Source: Pseudomonadota bacterium (GTDB lineage: Bacteria > Pseudomonadota > Gammaproteobacteria > Xanthomonadales > Rhodanobacteraceae). Taken from it: 44,201 bases of DNA. Location: NCBI GenBank assembly GCA_021793575.1, contig JAJYSM010000023.1, positions 1 to 44,201 on the forward strand. The letters are read 5' to 3'. Under the pieces are notes generated by a model. The model was not told the origin of the DNA. It worked only from the letters and a program-made list of their open reading frames with translations, and searched no databases. Below are positions 25,639-34,437 of the stretch, piece after piece. The first letter of the stretch is position 1. Every line of letters begins with the position of its first letter. The translations under genes were made by a program, and so were the position numbers.

Positions 25639-26205
25639 GTGAGGTCTCGGGCTGGCATGGCGCTGCTGGCCGCGCTGGCACTGACCGCGCCGACCACGCG
25701 CGGCACCGACTTTCGCATCGATGGCAGCCGCTCGCACGCCGAGTTTGGCGTGCGCCTGCTGTGGCTGCACACAGTCAGCGGACGCTTTGCGACGATCAGC
25801 GGCGAGGTGCAACTGGCTCCGCACGAGCTGGCCACGGTGGATGCACGCATCCAGGCCGCGAGCCTGACGATGGACTCCGCGCGCTTTCGTCGTGACGTGC
25901 TGGCGCCGGAGTTTTTCGACGCCAGCCACTACCCGCTGATCCGTTTCCTGTCCGCGCCGGTGCCGCTGGCCCGGCTCACCCACGGCGGCGCGCTGGATGG
26001 TCAGCTGAGCCTGCGCGGGGTCACCCTACCGGTGCGCTTCGAACTGCTGCCCACCCGCTGCAGCGCGCTCACCGCACGTGGCTGCCGGATCGAGGCGCGC
26101 GCGCTGATCTCGCGCCGCGCGTTCGGCATGACCAGCTATCACGCCACCGTGTCCGACCAGGTGCAGCTGGGCCTGCTGATTGCGCTTGACCGGTCACCGG
26201 ACTAG
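25639..26205 (+). CDS. YceI-like periplasmic protein
   Basis: 188 aa. An N-terminal signal (MALLAALALTAPTTRG) precedes a YceI-type lipocalin-like barrel (FRIDGSRSHAEFGVRLLWLHTVSGRF to the end). Family members bind polyprenoid or isoprenoid quinone-type lipids in the periplasm. The start is GTG at 25639, inside the second copy of an 11-bp tandem repeat, with AGG 5 nt upstream. An ATG at 25657 is an alternative. Eight bases after the sixA stop, it is probably in the same transcript. Confidence 0.85.
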   Translation: MRSRAGMALLAALALTAPTTRGTDFRIDGSRSHAEFGVRLLWLHTVSGRFATISGEVQLAPHELATVDARIQAASLTMDSARFRRDVLAPEFFDASHYPLIRFLSAPVPLARLTHGGALDGQLSLRGVTLPVRFELLPTRCSALTARGCRIEARALISRRAFGMTSYHATVSDQVQLGLLIALDRSPD

Positions 26206-26218
26206 CGCAGGCCGTATC

Positions 26219-28102
26219 ATGCGCAGCATGTCCCTGCGCCAGCTGATCACCTGCAGCCTGCTGTTCGCCGCCCTGCTGCTGCAGGGTTGCACGCTGTCGC
26301 GGGCGCAGATCCGCCGCGCCGATACGGTGGTCGCCCGCACCGTCTACCGCACCGACAGCTGCGACCGCAGCGACCACTGCGCAGTACCATCGCCGCTGCT
26401 GGAAGCCGCCGACCGGGCGCTCGCCGTGTCCACGCCGCAGCATCCGGTGCACGTGGTCACCCTGCTCGACGACAGCGAGCCGGCGCTGGCGGCGCGGATC
26501 AACCTGATCCGCGCGGCGCGGCGCTCGATCGACGTGCAAACCTACATCTGGGATCAGGACGATGTCGGCCAGCTGATGCTGAACGAGCTGGTGCAGGCGG
26601 CGCGACGCGGCGTGAAGGTGCGCATCCTCGCCGACCAGCTGTTCTCCTTCGATGACCCGACCCTGCTCGACGAACTGACGCGGGCCAGCAGCAACCTGCA
26701 GGTGCGGCTGTACAACCCGACCTTCCACAAGGCGCACACGCCGCCGCTGGATTTCGCCGCCGGCATCCTGTGCTGCTTCATGCACTTCAACCAGCGCATG
26801 CACAACAAGCTGTTTCTGGTGGACGACAGCATCGGCATCACCGGCGGGCGCAACTACGAGGATCGCTACTTCGACTGGGACCCCAACTTCGACTACGTCG
26901 ACCGCGACGTGATGGTCGGCGGCCCGGCCGCGCGCCAGATGGCCGCCAGCTTCAACCTGTTCTGGCAGCACAAGCGCTCGGTGCCGCTGACACACCTGCG
27001 CGACGTCAATCAGCGCATCCTTGCCGACACCTCCGCGCCGGCGTGGCCGACGCCGCACTACCGCGAGCCGCTGCGGGTGGCCCAGGTGCAGCAGGCCGCC
27101 GAGGATCCGCAGTGGTTGCAGGCGTGGCTGGTCGAACCCACCCTGCAAACCGGCGAAGTGGAATATTTCAGCGACCTGCCGGCGAAAACCGCCAAGCCGA
27201 ACCGCCTGCAGGCGCTGGAATTCACCCGCCACGTGATGCGCATGGTCAGCGACGCCCGCAGCGAGGTGCTGTTGCAGACCCCGTACCTGGTGATGAGCGG
27301 ACAGGCACAGCGGATCTTCGAGCACCTGCACCAGCGCAAGGACCCGCCGCGGGTGATCGTCTCCACCAACTCGCTGGCCTCCACCGACGCGTTCGCGGTG
27401 TATGCGATGTCGTACAAGCACCGCAAGCGCTATCTGACCAAATTCGGCTTCGAGATCCACGAACTGAAACCGCATGCGCCGGGTCCCGCAGTGGACTACG
27501 AGCTGACCAACCTGGGTACCGACACGCTGACCATGCCGACCGGAACGGCCACTCCGTCGAACGCGCGTCGCACCCGCTTTCACCTGCTTGGCGGCCTCGG
27601 CAGCAACAGCCGGCCCGCACCGCTGCTGACCGGGGGCCGCCGCTTCGGTCTGCACGCCAAGTCAATCGTGATCGACGACCAGTTCGCGATGGTCGGTTCG
27701 CACAACTTCGATCCGCGCTCGGATCACTTCAACACCGAGGCCGGCGTGATCGTGTACGACAAGCGCTTCGCCGCGCAGGTGCGCCGGAGCATCCTGCGCG
27801 ACACACAGCCGGAAAATGCCTGGGTGATCGCGCCGCGGCAGTCGGTGGTGCCAATGCTCACCGACGTCAACCAGGCGATCGGCGACGTTTCCGAACATCT
27901 GCCGCTGTTCGATCTGTGGCCATTTCGCTACGCCACCAGCTACGACCTCAAGCCGGGCTGTCAGCCGATGCGCGCCAGCAACCCTGGTTTCTACGGATGC
28001 TACGCGCCGGTCGGCGATTTTCCCGATGTGGCGCTGTCGCCCAAGCTGGTGATCACGCGGCTGATCACCGCGTTCGGCGTGGGCATCAAGGGCATCCTGT
28101 AG
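26219..28102 (+). CDS. Phospholipase D family lipoprotein (cardiolipin synthase-like)
   Basis: 627 aa with a lipoprotein signal ending in LLLQGC (lipid-attached Cys at about 24). Two HKD domains follow: HNKLFLVDD with downstream GGRNYED (H195), and HAKSIVIDD with GSHNFDPRSDHFNTE (H479). The two-domain layout and long middle segment resemble ClsC-type cardiolipin synthases or other phospholipid-remodelling PLD enzymes. Membrane anchoring by lipid rather than by helices sets it apart from ClsA. The ATG at 26219 has AGG about 7 nt upstream; an ATG at 26228 is the alternative. It follows yceI by 13 nt and ends 6 bp from a convergent TonB-like gene. Confidence 0.88.
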   Translation: MRSMSLRQLITCSLLFAALLLQGCTLSRAQIRRADTVVARTVYRTDSCDRSDHCAVPSPLLEAADRALAVSTPQHPVHVVTLLDDSEPALAARINLIRAARRSIDVQTYIWDQDDVGQLMLNELVQAARRGVKVRILADQLFSFDDPTLLDELTRASSNLQVRLYNPTFHKAHTPPLDFAAGILCCFMHFNQRMHNKLFLVDDSIGITGGRNYEDRYFDWDPNFDYVDRDVMVGGPAARQMAASFNLFWQHKRSVPLTHLRDVNQRILADTSAPAWPTPHYREPLRVAQVQQAAEDPQWLQAWLVEPTLQTGEVEYFSDLPAKTAKPNRLQALEFTRHVMRMVSDARSEVLLQTPYLVMSGQAQRIFEHLHQRKDPPRVIVSTNSLASTDAFAVYAMSYKHRKRYLTKFGFEIHELKPHAPGPAVDYELTNLGTDTLTMPTGTATPSNARRTRFHLLGGLGSNSRPAPLLTGGRRFGLHAKSIVIDDQFAMVGSHNFDPRSDHFNTEAGVIVYDKRFAAQVRRSILRDTQPENAWVIAPRQSVVPMLTDVNQAIGDVSEHLPLFDLWPFRYATSYDLKPGCQPMRASNPGFYGCYAPVGDFPDVALSPKLVITRLITAFGVGIKGIL

Positions 28103-28108
28103 TTGCCG

Positions 28109-28645
28109 TTACGGTGCGCTGGCGAGCCCGCTGCCGCTGGAGAAGCGCATCGGCAGATCGCCGCTGAGGCCGTCGGGATCTTCTAGCGGCACCACGAAAC
28201 GCCAGCCGCGCACGCTGCGCAGGGCGTAATCGTCCAGCATCGGATCACCGCTGGTCTGCGCCAGGCTGACGGCACTCACCCGGCCGCTGCCGTCGACCTG
28301 CACGTGCACCACCGCACGGCCGTCCAGATGGCCGCGCAGCGCGTCCCACGGCAGCGAGTTGTCCGGCGGCGTCGCCAGCGGCAGCAGCGTCGGTGCGCTG
28401 ACCGGCGCCGCGGCGGCGACCGGGTTGTCGCGGGCGCTCTCCCACGCCCGCGGGCGGCGCACCGGCGCGAACACCGCGCGCGGGCGGTACGGCGATGCAT
28501 GACGCGCCGGCGGCAACGCGCGCAGCGCCACGGCAAGCCCGGACGGGCCACGCCACTCCGCCGTCTGCATGCTCAGCCAGCCGGTACCGGCGATACCAAG
28601 CGCCAGCGCCAGCAGGCTCAGGCCGGTGCTGGTGCGCAGGCGCAT
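28109..28645 (-). CDS. TonB C-terminal-domain protein
   Basis: 178 aa. It has an N-terminal signal anchor (SLLALALGIAGTGWLSM, about 8-24) and a Pro/Arg/Ala-rich linker. The C-terminal domain has the TonB-family pattern (VVHVQVDGSGRVSAVSLAQTSGDPMLDDYALRSVRGWRF). TonB transmits the inner-membrane motive force to outer-membrane receptors. No exbB or exbD is nearby, and the protein is short, so it may be a specialised or stand-alone relative. It lies 19 nt after the thiolase gene on the same strand. The ribosome binding site is weak. Confidence 0.75.
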   Translation of the reverse strand: MRLRTSTGLSLLALALGIAGTGWLSMQTAEWRGPSGLAVALRALPPARHASPYRPRAVFAPVRRPRAWESARDNPVAAAAPVSAPTLLPLATPPDNSLPWDALRGHLDGRAVVHVQVDGSGRVSAVSLAQTSGDPMLDDYALRSVRGWRFVVPLEDPDGLSGDLPMRFSSGSGLASAP

Positions 28646-28664
28646 CACGCCGCTGCGCGGCCGC

Positions 28665-29951
28665 TCACGGCCGCTCCAGGATCGCGGTGACGCCCATGCC
28701 GCCGGCGGTGCAGATCGAGATCAGCCCGCGGCCGCGGCCGCGCTGTTCCAGCAGCTTGGCCAGCGTGGCGAGCACGCGCGCGCCGGTGGCGGCGAACGGA
28801 TGGCCCACCGCCAGGCTGGAGCCGTGCACGTTGAGTCTGGCCGGATCAATCGCGCCCAGCGGCGCGTCCAGCCCGAGCCGGTTCTTGCAGTAGTCGGCGC
28901 TCTCCCACGCGCGCAGCGTGCACAGCACCTGCGCGGCGAACGCCTCGTGGATCTCGTAGTAGTCGAAGTCCTGCAGGCGCAGGCCGCAGCGCGCCAGCAG
29001 GCGCGGCACGGCCACCGTGGGCGCCATCAGCAGGCCCTCGCCGTGCACGAAATCCACCGCGGCCACTTCCGCGTCGCGCAGGTATGCCTGGATGTGCAGG
29101 CCGCGCTGCGCGGCCCATGCGTCGCTGGCCAGCAGCACCGCCGCGGCACCGTCGGACAGGCCGGTGGAGTTGCCGGCGGTCAGCGTGCCGTGGCCGGAGG
29201 TCTTGTCGAACGCCGGCTTCAGCGCGGCCAGCTGGTCGAGGCTGGCGTCCGGGCGCAGGAAGCCGTCCCGCTTGAGTCCGCGGAACGGCACCAGCAGGTC
29301 GTCAAAAAAATTCGCCTCGTAGGCGGCGGCCAGCTTGCGGTGGCTGTCCAGCGCCAGCTGATCCTGCGCCGCGCGACTGATCCGCCATTCCTTCGCCATC
29401 TGCTCGCAGTGCTCGCCCATCGATCTGCCGGTGCGCGGCTCGGCCACGCCGGGAAACGCGGGCTTCAGTTCGCCGAGGGAAAACCCGCGCAGCGCCGCCT
29501 TCAGCTTGTCCAATGGCGCCTTCGCGCGGTTGACCGCCAGCAGCCGCTTGCGCAGGCGCGTGCCGTAGACGATCGGCACGTCGCTGGTGGTGTCCGAGCC
29601 GCCGGCGATGCCCGCCTCGATCTGTCCTGCGGCGATCTTGTTGGCGATGATGATGGCGTTGTCCAGCGAAGTACCGCAGGCGCGCGCGGTGGTGATGCCC
29701 GGCGTGGTCGGCGCCAGCCCCGAACTGAGCAGCGCCTCGCGCGCCAGGTTCCAGTCGGACGGATGCCGGATCACCGCGCCCATCGCGACCTCGCCCAGCT
29801 CCACCCCGTGCAGGCCGAAACGTTCGACCAGCGTGCCGAGCACCTTCACCGACATGCCGAAGTTGCCGACGTCGGCGTAGGCGGTATTGTTGCGGCAAAA
29901 CGGAATGCGGGCGCCGCCGATCACCCCGACGCGCTTGTGCGGCTTTTCCAT
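28665..29951 (-). CDS. Acetyl-CoA C-acyltransferase (thiolase, FadI-like)
   Basis: A 428-aa thiolase that condenses or cleaves acyl-CoA chains. The acyl-accepting Cys lies in ARACGTSLDNAI, the catalytic His in IHEAFAAQVL, and the second Cys in CTAGGMG. The GHPFAATGAR signature is also present. Length and N-terminus (VGVIGGARIPFCRNNTAYADVGN) resemble FadI-type or long acetyl-CoA acetyltransferases rather than short PhaA. No fadJ-like partner is adjacent. It is divergent from the gene starting at 30064. The link to the 3-hydroxybutyrate cluster 9 kb away is only metabolic. Confidence 0.88.
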   Translation of the reverse strand: MEKPHKRVGVIGGARIPFCRNNTAYADVGNFGMSVKVLGTLVERFGLHGVELGEVAMGAVIRHPSDWNLAREALLSSGLAPTTPGITTARACGTSLDNAIIIANKIAAGQIEAGIAGGSDTTSDVPIVYGTRLRKRLLAVNRAKAPLDKLKAALRGFSLGELKPAFPGVAEPRTGRSMGEHCEQMAKEWRISRAAQDQLALDSHRKLAAAYEANFFDDLLVPFRGLKRDGFLRPDASLDQLAALKPAFDKTSGHGTLTAGNSTGLSDGAAAVLLASDAWAAQRGLHIQAYLRDAEVAAVDFVHGEGLLMAPTVAVPRLLARCGLRLQDFDYYEIHEAFAAQVLCTLRAWESADYCKNRLGLDAPLGAIDPARLNVHGSSLAVGHPFAATGARVLATLAKLLEQRGRGRGLISICTAGGMGVTAILERP

Positions 29952-30063
29952 GGTTGCAACAGTCCGGAACTCAAGTCATTCAAGGCTAACCCGCCATGCC
30001 GGACGGCGGAAGCCCAAAACGCTGAATGGTAGAATGCGTTTTGCTCATTCGCCGGGATGCCTT

Positions 30064-31206
30064 TTGGAAGCGCACACGCTGCTCGCCCTGCCGCTGGTGC
30101 TGGCACTGGAACCGCTCGACGGTGAGCGGCCGCCGCTGAGTTTGAGTCGCGACGCGGCGGCCGCGCTCGCCGCGCGGGTGGCCGACGACCTGCACGCGTT
30201 GCTGCCGCAGGTGCGCGAGACCCGGCTGGCGCTGGCCGGCGCACTGTTCGACCCGGTCGAACTGCTGCGACCGGGATTCCCGGCCTGGACCACGCTGGAG
30301 GATCTGGCCCGGCGCGTGCCGCGCGGCCAGCTGGACAATGTGGTGGCCTTCGGCAGCCATGAAGCTCGCATGCCGGCGCCGGCGCTGCAGCCATCGGCGG
30401 AGTTTGCCGATGGCCCGCTGCGGCTGCTGCCGCTGTGCCTGCTGGCGCCGGCGGCGCTCGCGGCGGAGCTGGCCGGGGAGCTGGAGATCCAGCTGATCGG
30501 CCGCGGCGAGGCGGGCGCGCCGACCGCCGACTGGCTGATGCGCGCGCTCGGCATCCGGCTGCAGCACGTGCGCTACCTGAGCTGCAACGACCTGCTCGCG
30601 CTGACCTGCGTGCAGTACGAAAACGTCAACCTGGCGCCGCTGTGGTCGCTGCTGGAGGCGGCGCTGCTGAGCCCGGACCGCGCCGAGTCCGCACTGAGCG
30701 CGCGCGGGCTGGCGCTGCAGTACGCGCACGGCCAGGTGCAGGCGCAGTCGCCGGCGCAGTGGCTGGCCGCGCAGGCGCCGGGCGACGTGGCGCAGCGCGT
30801 GCACGACTACGCCGGCATCGTGTTCGAACTGCGCCAGTACGCCGCGCTGCTCGATGCGCACCAGCTGCCGCTGCGGCTGCAGCCCGGCAGCACGCAGGCC
30901 ACCGAGGCGGCGCCCGGCTATCTGCTGGAAACCGTTGCCGCGGTGCAAGCCGGCGGCGCCACCCCGGTGCTGCTGGCACACGAGGCGCGCGGCCTGGGCG
31001 TGGTCACGGTCAGCGTGGTGCAGCAGGTTGCAGGCCGGCGTGCGCGCGTGCTGGCGCACGGCTATCCGCTGACGCCCGCAGCGCTGGGGCCGCTGCTGGC
31101 GCAGCTGGCCGAACGCTATGGCGTGGCCGCCGAGTTGCATGCGCTGGGCCGGGTGGTGCTGGACGAACGCGGCACGCTCGGCGCGCCGGACACCATCCTG
31201 GATTGA
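30064..31206 (+). CDS. Unrecognised 380-residue protein
   Basis: A soluble, Ala/Leu/Arg-rich protein without signal peptide or membrane segment. It has no catalytic motif that I recognise. The most distinctive segment is LGIRLQHVRYLSCNDLLALTCVQYENVNLAPLW, written here only as its central anchor, LSCNDLLALTCVQYENV. A -10-like TAGAAT (30030-30035) overlaps the first in-frame ATG at 30034. I therefore place the start at the TTG at 30064, with GGGA about 6 nt upstream. The frame is long, has normal codon use and no competing gene, so it is a real gene. It lies between a thiolase and a c-di-GMP protein without obvious functional link. Confidence 0.7.
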   Translation: MEAHTLLALPLVLALEPLDGERPPLSLSRDAAAALAARVADDLHALLPQVRETRLALAGALFDPVELLRPGFPAWTTLEDLARRVPRGQLDNVVAFGSHEARMPAPALQPSAEFADGPLRLLPLCLLAPAALAAELAGELEIQLIGRGEAGAPTADWLMRALGIRLQHVRYLSCNDLLALTCVQYENVNLAPLWSLLEAALLSPDRAESALSARGLALQYAHGQVQAQSPAQWLAAQAPGDVAQRVHDYAGIVFELRQYAALLDAHQLPLRLQPGSTQATEAAPGYLLETVAAVQAGGATPVLLAHEARGLGVVTVSVVQQVAGRRARVLAHGYPLTPAALGPLLAQLAERYGVAAELHALGRVVLDERGTLGAPDTILD

Positions 31207-31286
31207 GTTCGCCCGCGCCGCTTTGCAGCGACAACCACTTGGCGCATGATGGATCAACGCCCACAGGGGGCGTTGCAGCTGACGGA

Positions 31287-33776
31287 ATGACCATGCGGAC
31301 GCACGAGTCTGCGCAGGTATTGCCCACGCTACCGGACGGGTCCGACTGGCCCATGCACATCGTGGACGGAGCGCCGGCGCTGCTGGCCTATCTGGACCAC
31401 GAGCAGCGCTTCCGCTACGCCAACCAGACCCATCGCGCGTGGCTGGGACTGGATCCGCGGCGCCTGCTCGGCCGGCGCCTGATCGAGGTGGTGGGTCAAC
31501 GCAACCATCGGCTGGCCAGTGCCGCACTGGAGCAGGCCTACGCGGGGCAGCCGGCGAGCTACGAGGGCGAGCTGTACGACGGTCGCAAGCGGCGCTATGC
31601 GCACGGCAATTTCCAGCCCGATTTCGACGCCGAGGGCCGCGTGCGCGGCGTGTTCACCGCGCTGGTCGACATCACCGAGCGGCGCACGCTGGAGCTGCAG
31701 CTGCACGAGAGCGAACAGCGCTTCTTCGGTGCATTCCAGCACGCCGCGATCGGCATGACGCTGATCCATCCGGACGGCCATTTCCTGCGCGTCAATGCCG
31801 CCGTCTGCCAGATGCTGGGCTACCGCGAAGAGGAACTGCTGGCGCTGGACATCGCCGCGATCACCCACCCGGACGATCTGCCGGCCGACCGCGAGCTGCT
31901 GCGCCAGCTGCTGGCCGGTCAACGCGAGTCGTATCAGCTGGAGAAGCGCAACTTCCACCAGAGCGGTCGCGTGGTGCACAGCCAGATCAGCATGTCGCTG
32001 GTGCGCGACGAACACGGCACGCCGCTGTATTTCGTGGCGCAGGTGCAGGACATCAGCCAGCGCAAGGCGTTCGAGGAGGCGCTGCATCGCGAGCGCGAAC
32101 TGGCCGAAGTGACCCTGCGTTCGATCGGCGATGCGGTGATCACCACCGACCCGCAGCTGCATATCACCTCGCTCAATCCGATCGCCGAGGCGATGACCGG
32201 CTGGCACGGCGCCGAGGCACTGGGCCGGCCGATCGAGGACATTTTCCAGCTGTTCGACGCGCAGCGCGGCCAGGCGGTGGCCAACCCGCTGCGCGCCGCG
32301 ATCGAGCACAACACCATCGTCGACCTGGCCGGCAAGACGCTGTTGCGGCACCGGCACGGCTTCGACACACCGGTGGAGGATTCCTCCGCGCCGATCCACG
32401 ACCATGCCGGCAACGTGATCGGCGGCGTGCTGGTATTCCACGACGTCAGCGAGACCCGCGCGCTGGCGCTGAAGATGATCCACCTGACCCAGCACGACAC
32501 GCTCACCGGGCTGCCGAACCGCAGCCAGCTGCACGCGCACATCGAGCAGGCGCTGGCCGCTGCAGTGCGCCGCCAGCAACGCGCCGCACTGCTGTATCTG
32601 GACATCGACCATTTCAAGCACGTCAACGACCTGTACGGCCATGCCAACGGTGACCGGGTGCTGCGCGAGATCGTCGCGCAGATCCGCCACTGCCTGCCCG
32701 GCGACGAACTGCTGAGCCGCTACGACGGCGATGCGTTCGTGCTGGTGCTGCCGCACCTGGAGAGCGCCGGCGATGCCGCCAGCCTGGCGCAGACCCTGCT
32801 CGCCCGGCTTGCGCAGTTGCGCCTGGGCAACCTGCCCGAGCTGGCGCTGCGCGTCAGCATCGGCATCAGCGTGTATCCGGACGACGCGCTCGAAGCCGAG
32901 CTGCTGCTGCAGAACGCCGAGACTGCGCTGTATGCCGCCAAGGCGCAGGGCCAGCACGGCTACCGCTTCTTTACCGCCTCAATGCACGAGCGCGCGCATG
33001 CCCGCCGACAAATCGAGATGGCGCTGCGGCAGGCGCTGGCGCGCGACGAGCTGAGCCTGCATTACCAGCCCAAGGTGGATGCCGGAAGCGGCGCGATCGT
33101 GGGCGCCGAGGCGCTGCTGCGCTGGCACGCGGAAGGGCGCGAACGATACGCACCGAACCAGTTCATCCCGGTCGCCGAGGACAGCGGGTTGATCTTGCCG
33201 ATCGGCGCCTGGGTGCTGCGCCAGGCCTGTCACCAGGCGCGCACGTGGCAGCAGCAGGGGCACGCGCTGCCGGTCTCGGTGAATGTCTCGCCGCTGCAGT
33301 TCCAGCATGCGGATTTCTACCGCTGGCTGGACGAGGTACTGGATGAGAGCGGGCTCGATCCGGGCCTGCTCGAACTGGAGCTGACCGAGCGCATGGTGAT
33401 GTCCGGCGGCGATGCCACCACCGGTCTGCTGCGGCGGATCCGGCAGCGCGGCGTACGGCTGTCGCTGGACGATTTCGGCACCGGCTACTGCAGCCTGTCC
33501 TACCTCACCCACTTTCCGATCGACGCGCTGAAGATCGACCGCGCGTTCGTGCGCGATGTCACCACCGACGCCGATACCGCCACCATCACCCGCGCGATCA
33601 TCGCGATGGCGCGCAACCTGCAAAAACAGGTGATCGCCGAAGGCGTGGAGACCGCCGAGCAGGGCGATTTCCTGCGTCGCGCCGGCTGCTCGCAATTGCA
33701 GGGTTTCCTGTATGGCGAACCGATGCCGGCGGCGGCGCTGGAGCGGCGGCTGGGCGCGGCCGGCCGAACGCGCTAG
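31287..33776 (+). CDS. PAS-PAS-PAS-GGDEF(degenerate)-EAL c-di-GMP protein
   Basis: 829 aa, no membrane segment. Three PAS domains (about 20-130, 140-260 and 265-385) precede a GGDEF-fold domain (about 395-555) and an EAL domain (about 570-820). The GGDEF signature reads RYDGDAF (near 478-484), so diguanylate cyclase activity is unlikely. The EAL domain keeps its catalytic residues: EALLRW (608-610), NVSPLQF, ELTERM, LDDFGTGYCSL (near 728), KIDRAF and AEGVE. It should be a phosphodiesterase lowering cyclic di-GMP, tuned by PAS-bound ligands or redox state. The degenerate GGDEF may bind GTP as an activator. The ATG at 31287 is chosen because upstream sequence in this frame is shadow coding. Its stop overlaps that of the GNAT gene. 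Confidence 0.92.
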   Translation: MTMRTHESAQVLPTLPDGSDWPMHIVDGAPALLAYLDHEQRFRYANQTHRAWLGLDPRRLLGRRLIEVVGQRNHRLASAALEQAYAGQPASYEGELYDGRKRRYAHGNFQPDFDAEGRVRGVFTALVDITERRTLELQLHESEQRFFGAFQHAAIGMTLIHPDGHFLRVNAAVCQMLGYREEELLALDIAAITHPDDLPADRELLRQLLAGQRESYQLEKRNFHQSGRVVHSQISMSLVRDEHGTPLYFVAQVQDISQRKAFEEALHRERELAEVTLRSIGDAVITTDPQLHITSLNPIAEAMTGWHGAEALGRPIEDIFQLFDAQRGQAVANPLRAAIEHNTIVDLAGKTLLRHRHGFDTPVEDSSAPIHDHAGNVIGGVLVFHDVSETRALALKMIHLTQHDTLTGLPNRSQLHAHIEQALAAAVRRQQRAALLYLDIDHFKHVNDLYGHANGDRVLREIVAQIRHCLPGDELLSRYDGDAFVLVLPHLESAGDAASLAQTLLARLAQLRLGNLPELALRVSIGISVYPDDALEAELLLQNAETALYAAKAQGQHGYRFFTASMHERAHARRQIEMALRQALARDELSLHYQPKVDAGSGAIVGAEALLRWHAEGRERYAPNQFIPVAEDSGLILPIGAWVLRQACHQARTWQQQGHALPVSVNVSPLQFQHADFYRWLDEVLDESGLDPGLLELELTERMVMSGGDATTGLLRRIRQRGVRLSLDDFGTGYCSLSYLTHFPIDALKIDRAFVRDVTTDADTATITRAIIAMARNLQKQVIAEGVETAEQGDFLRRAGCSQLQGFLYGEPMPAAALERRLGAAGRTR

Positions 33777-34264
33777 CCGGCGCCGGGGCGACCGGCCAGC
33801 GGCCCGGCTTGGTCGAGACCGCTTTCGTACATCCAGTAGTGGCAACGCTGCATGCCGAGCTCGGCATAGGTGGCCTGCGCGCGCTGGTTTTCGGTTTCCA
33901 CATACAACCGCAGGCCGACCGCCGCTGCCGCGCGGGCGCGCTGCGCGACCTCGGCGTACAGCGCGCGGAACACGCCACCGCGGCGCGCGGCCGGGGTCAC
34001 GTAGACGCTCTGGATCCACCAGAAATCGCCGCAGCGCCAGTCGCTCCACTCGTAGGTGACCAGCAGGCTGCCGACCGCCACGGCGTCGCGTTCGGCGATC
34101 AGGTAGAAGCCGCGTTGCGGCTGCGCGAACACACCGGCGATGCCGCGTTCGAGCCGCGCCGGATCGAGCCGCTTGGATTCGGTCTCCCACGCCATCGCGG
34201 CGTTCCAGGTCAGCAGCTCGGGGAGGTCGGCGGGCACGGCGGCGCGGATCAGCAACGGGGACAC
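33773..34264 (-). CDS. GNAT family N-acetyltransferase
   Basis: A 163-aa acetyltransferase with the GNAT acetyl-CoA region (WWIQSVYVTPAARRGGVFRAL) and the C-terminal VETENQRAQATYAELGM pattern common in small-molecule acetylating members. The start is GTG at 34264 with GGAG 7 nt upstream. Longer in-frame starts lack support. Its stop overlaps the EAL gene stop by 4 bp, convergently (33773-33776). The substrate is unknown. Confidence 0.85.
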   Translation of the reverse strand: MSPLLIRAAVPADLPELLTWNAAMAWETESKRLDPARLERGIAGVFAQPQRGFYLIAERDAVAVGSLLVTYEWSDWRCGDFWWIQSVYVTPAARRGGVFRALYAEVAQRARAAAAVGLRLYVETENQRAQATYAELGMQRCHYWMYESGLDQAGPLAGRPGAG

Positions 34265-34437
34265 GGGAACTCCGGCAGGCAAGAACGATGGCTCGCATCC
34301 TATAGCCTGCGCTGCCTTCACATGCGCTGGCGTACCGTGGCGCAGGCACCGGCCGCGTCCGGCTGCGCGTGGCCGGCCGCCGGCGATGCGCGCGGCGGCG
34401 ACCCCACGCATCGCCACTGCCGAAGGAAAGTCAGCTC

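Noticed and set aside
30435-31286. N-terminal extension of the PAS-GGDEF-EAL protein over the 380-residue gene
   Set aside because: The extension is out of frame with a well-formed gene, has shadow-type Arg/Gly/Ala composition, and the PAS protein has a plausible ATG at 31287.
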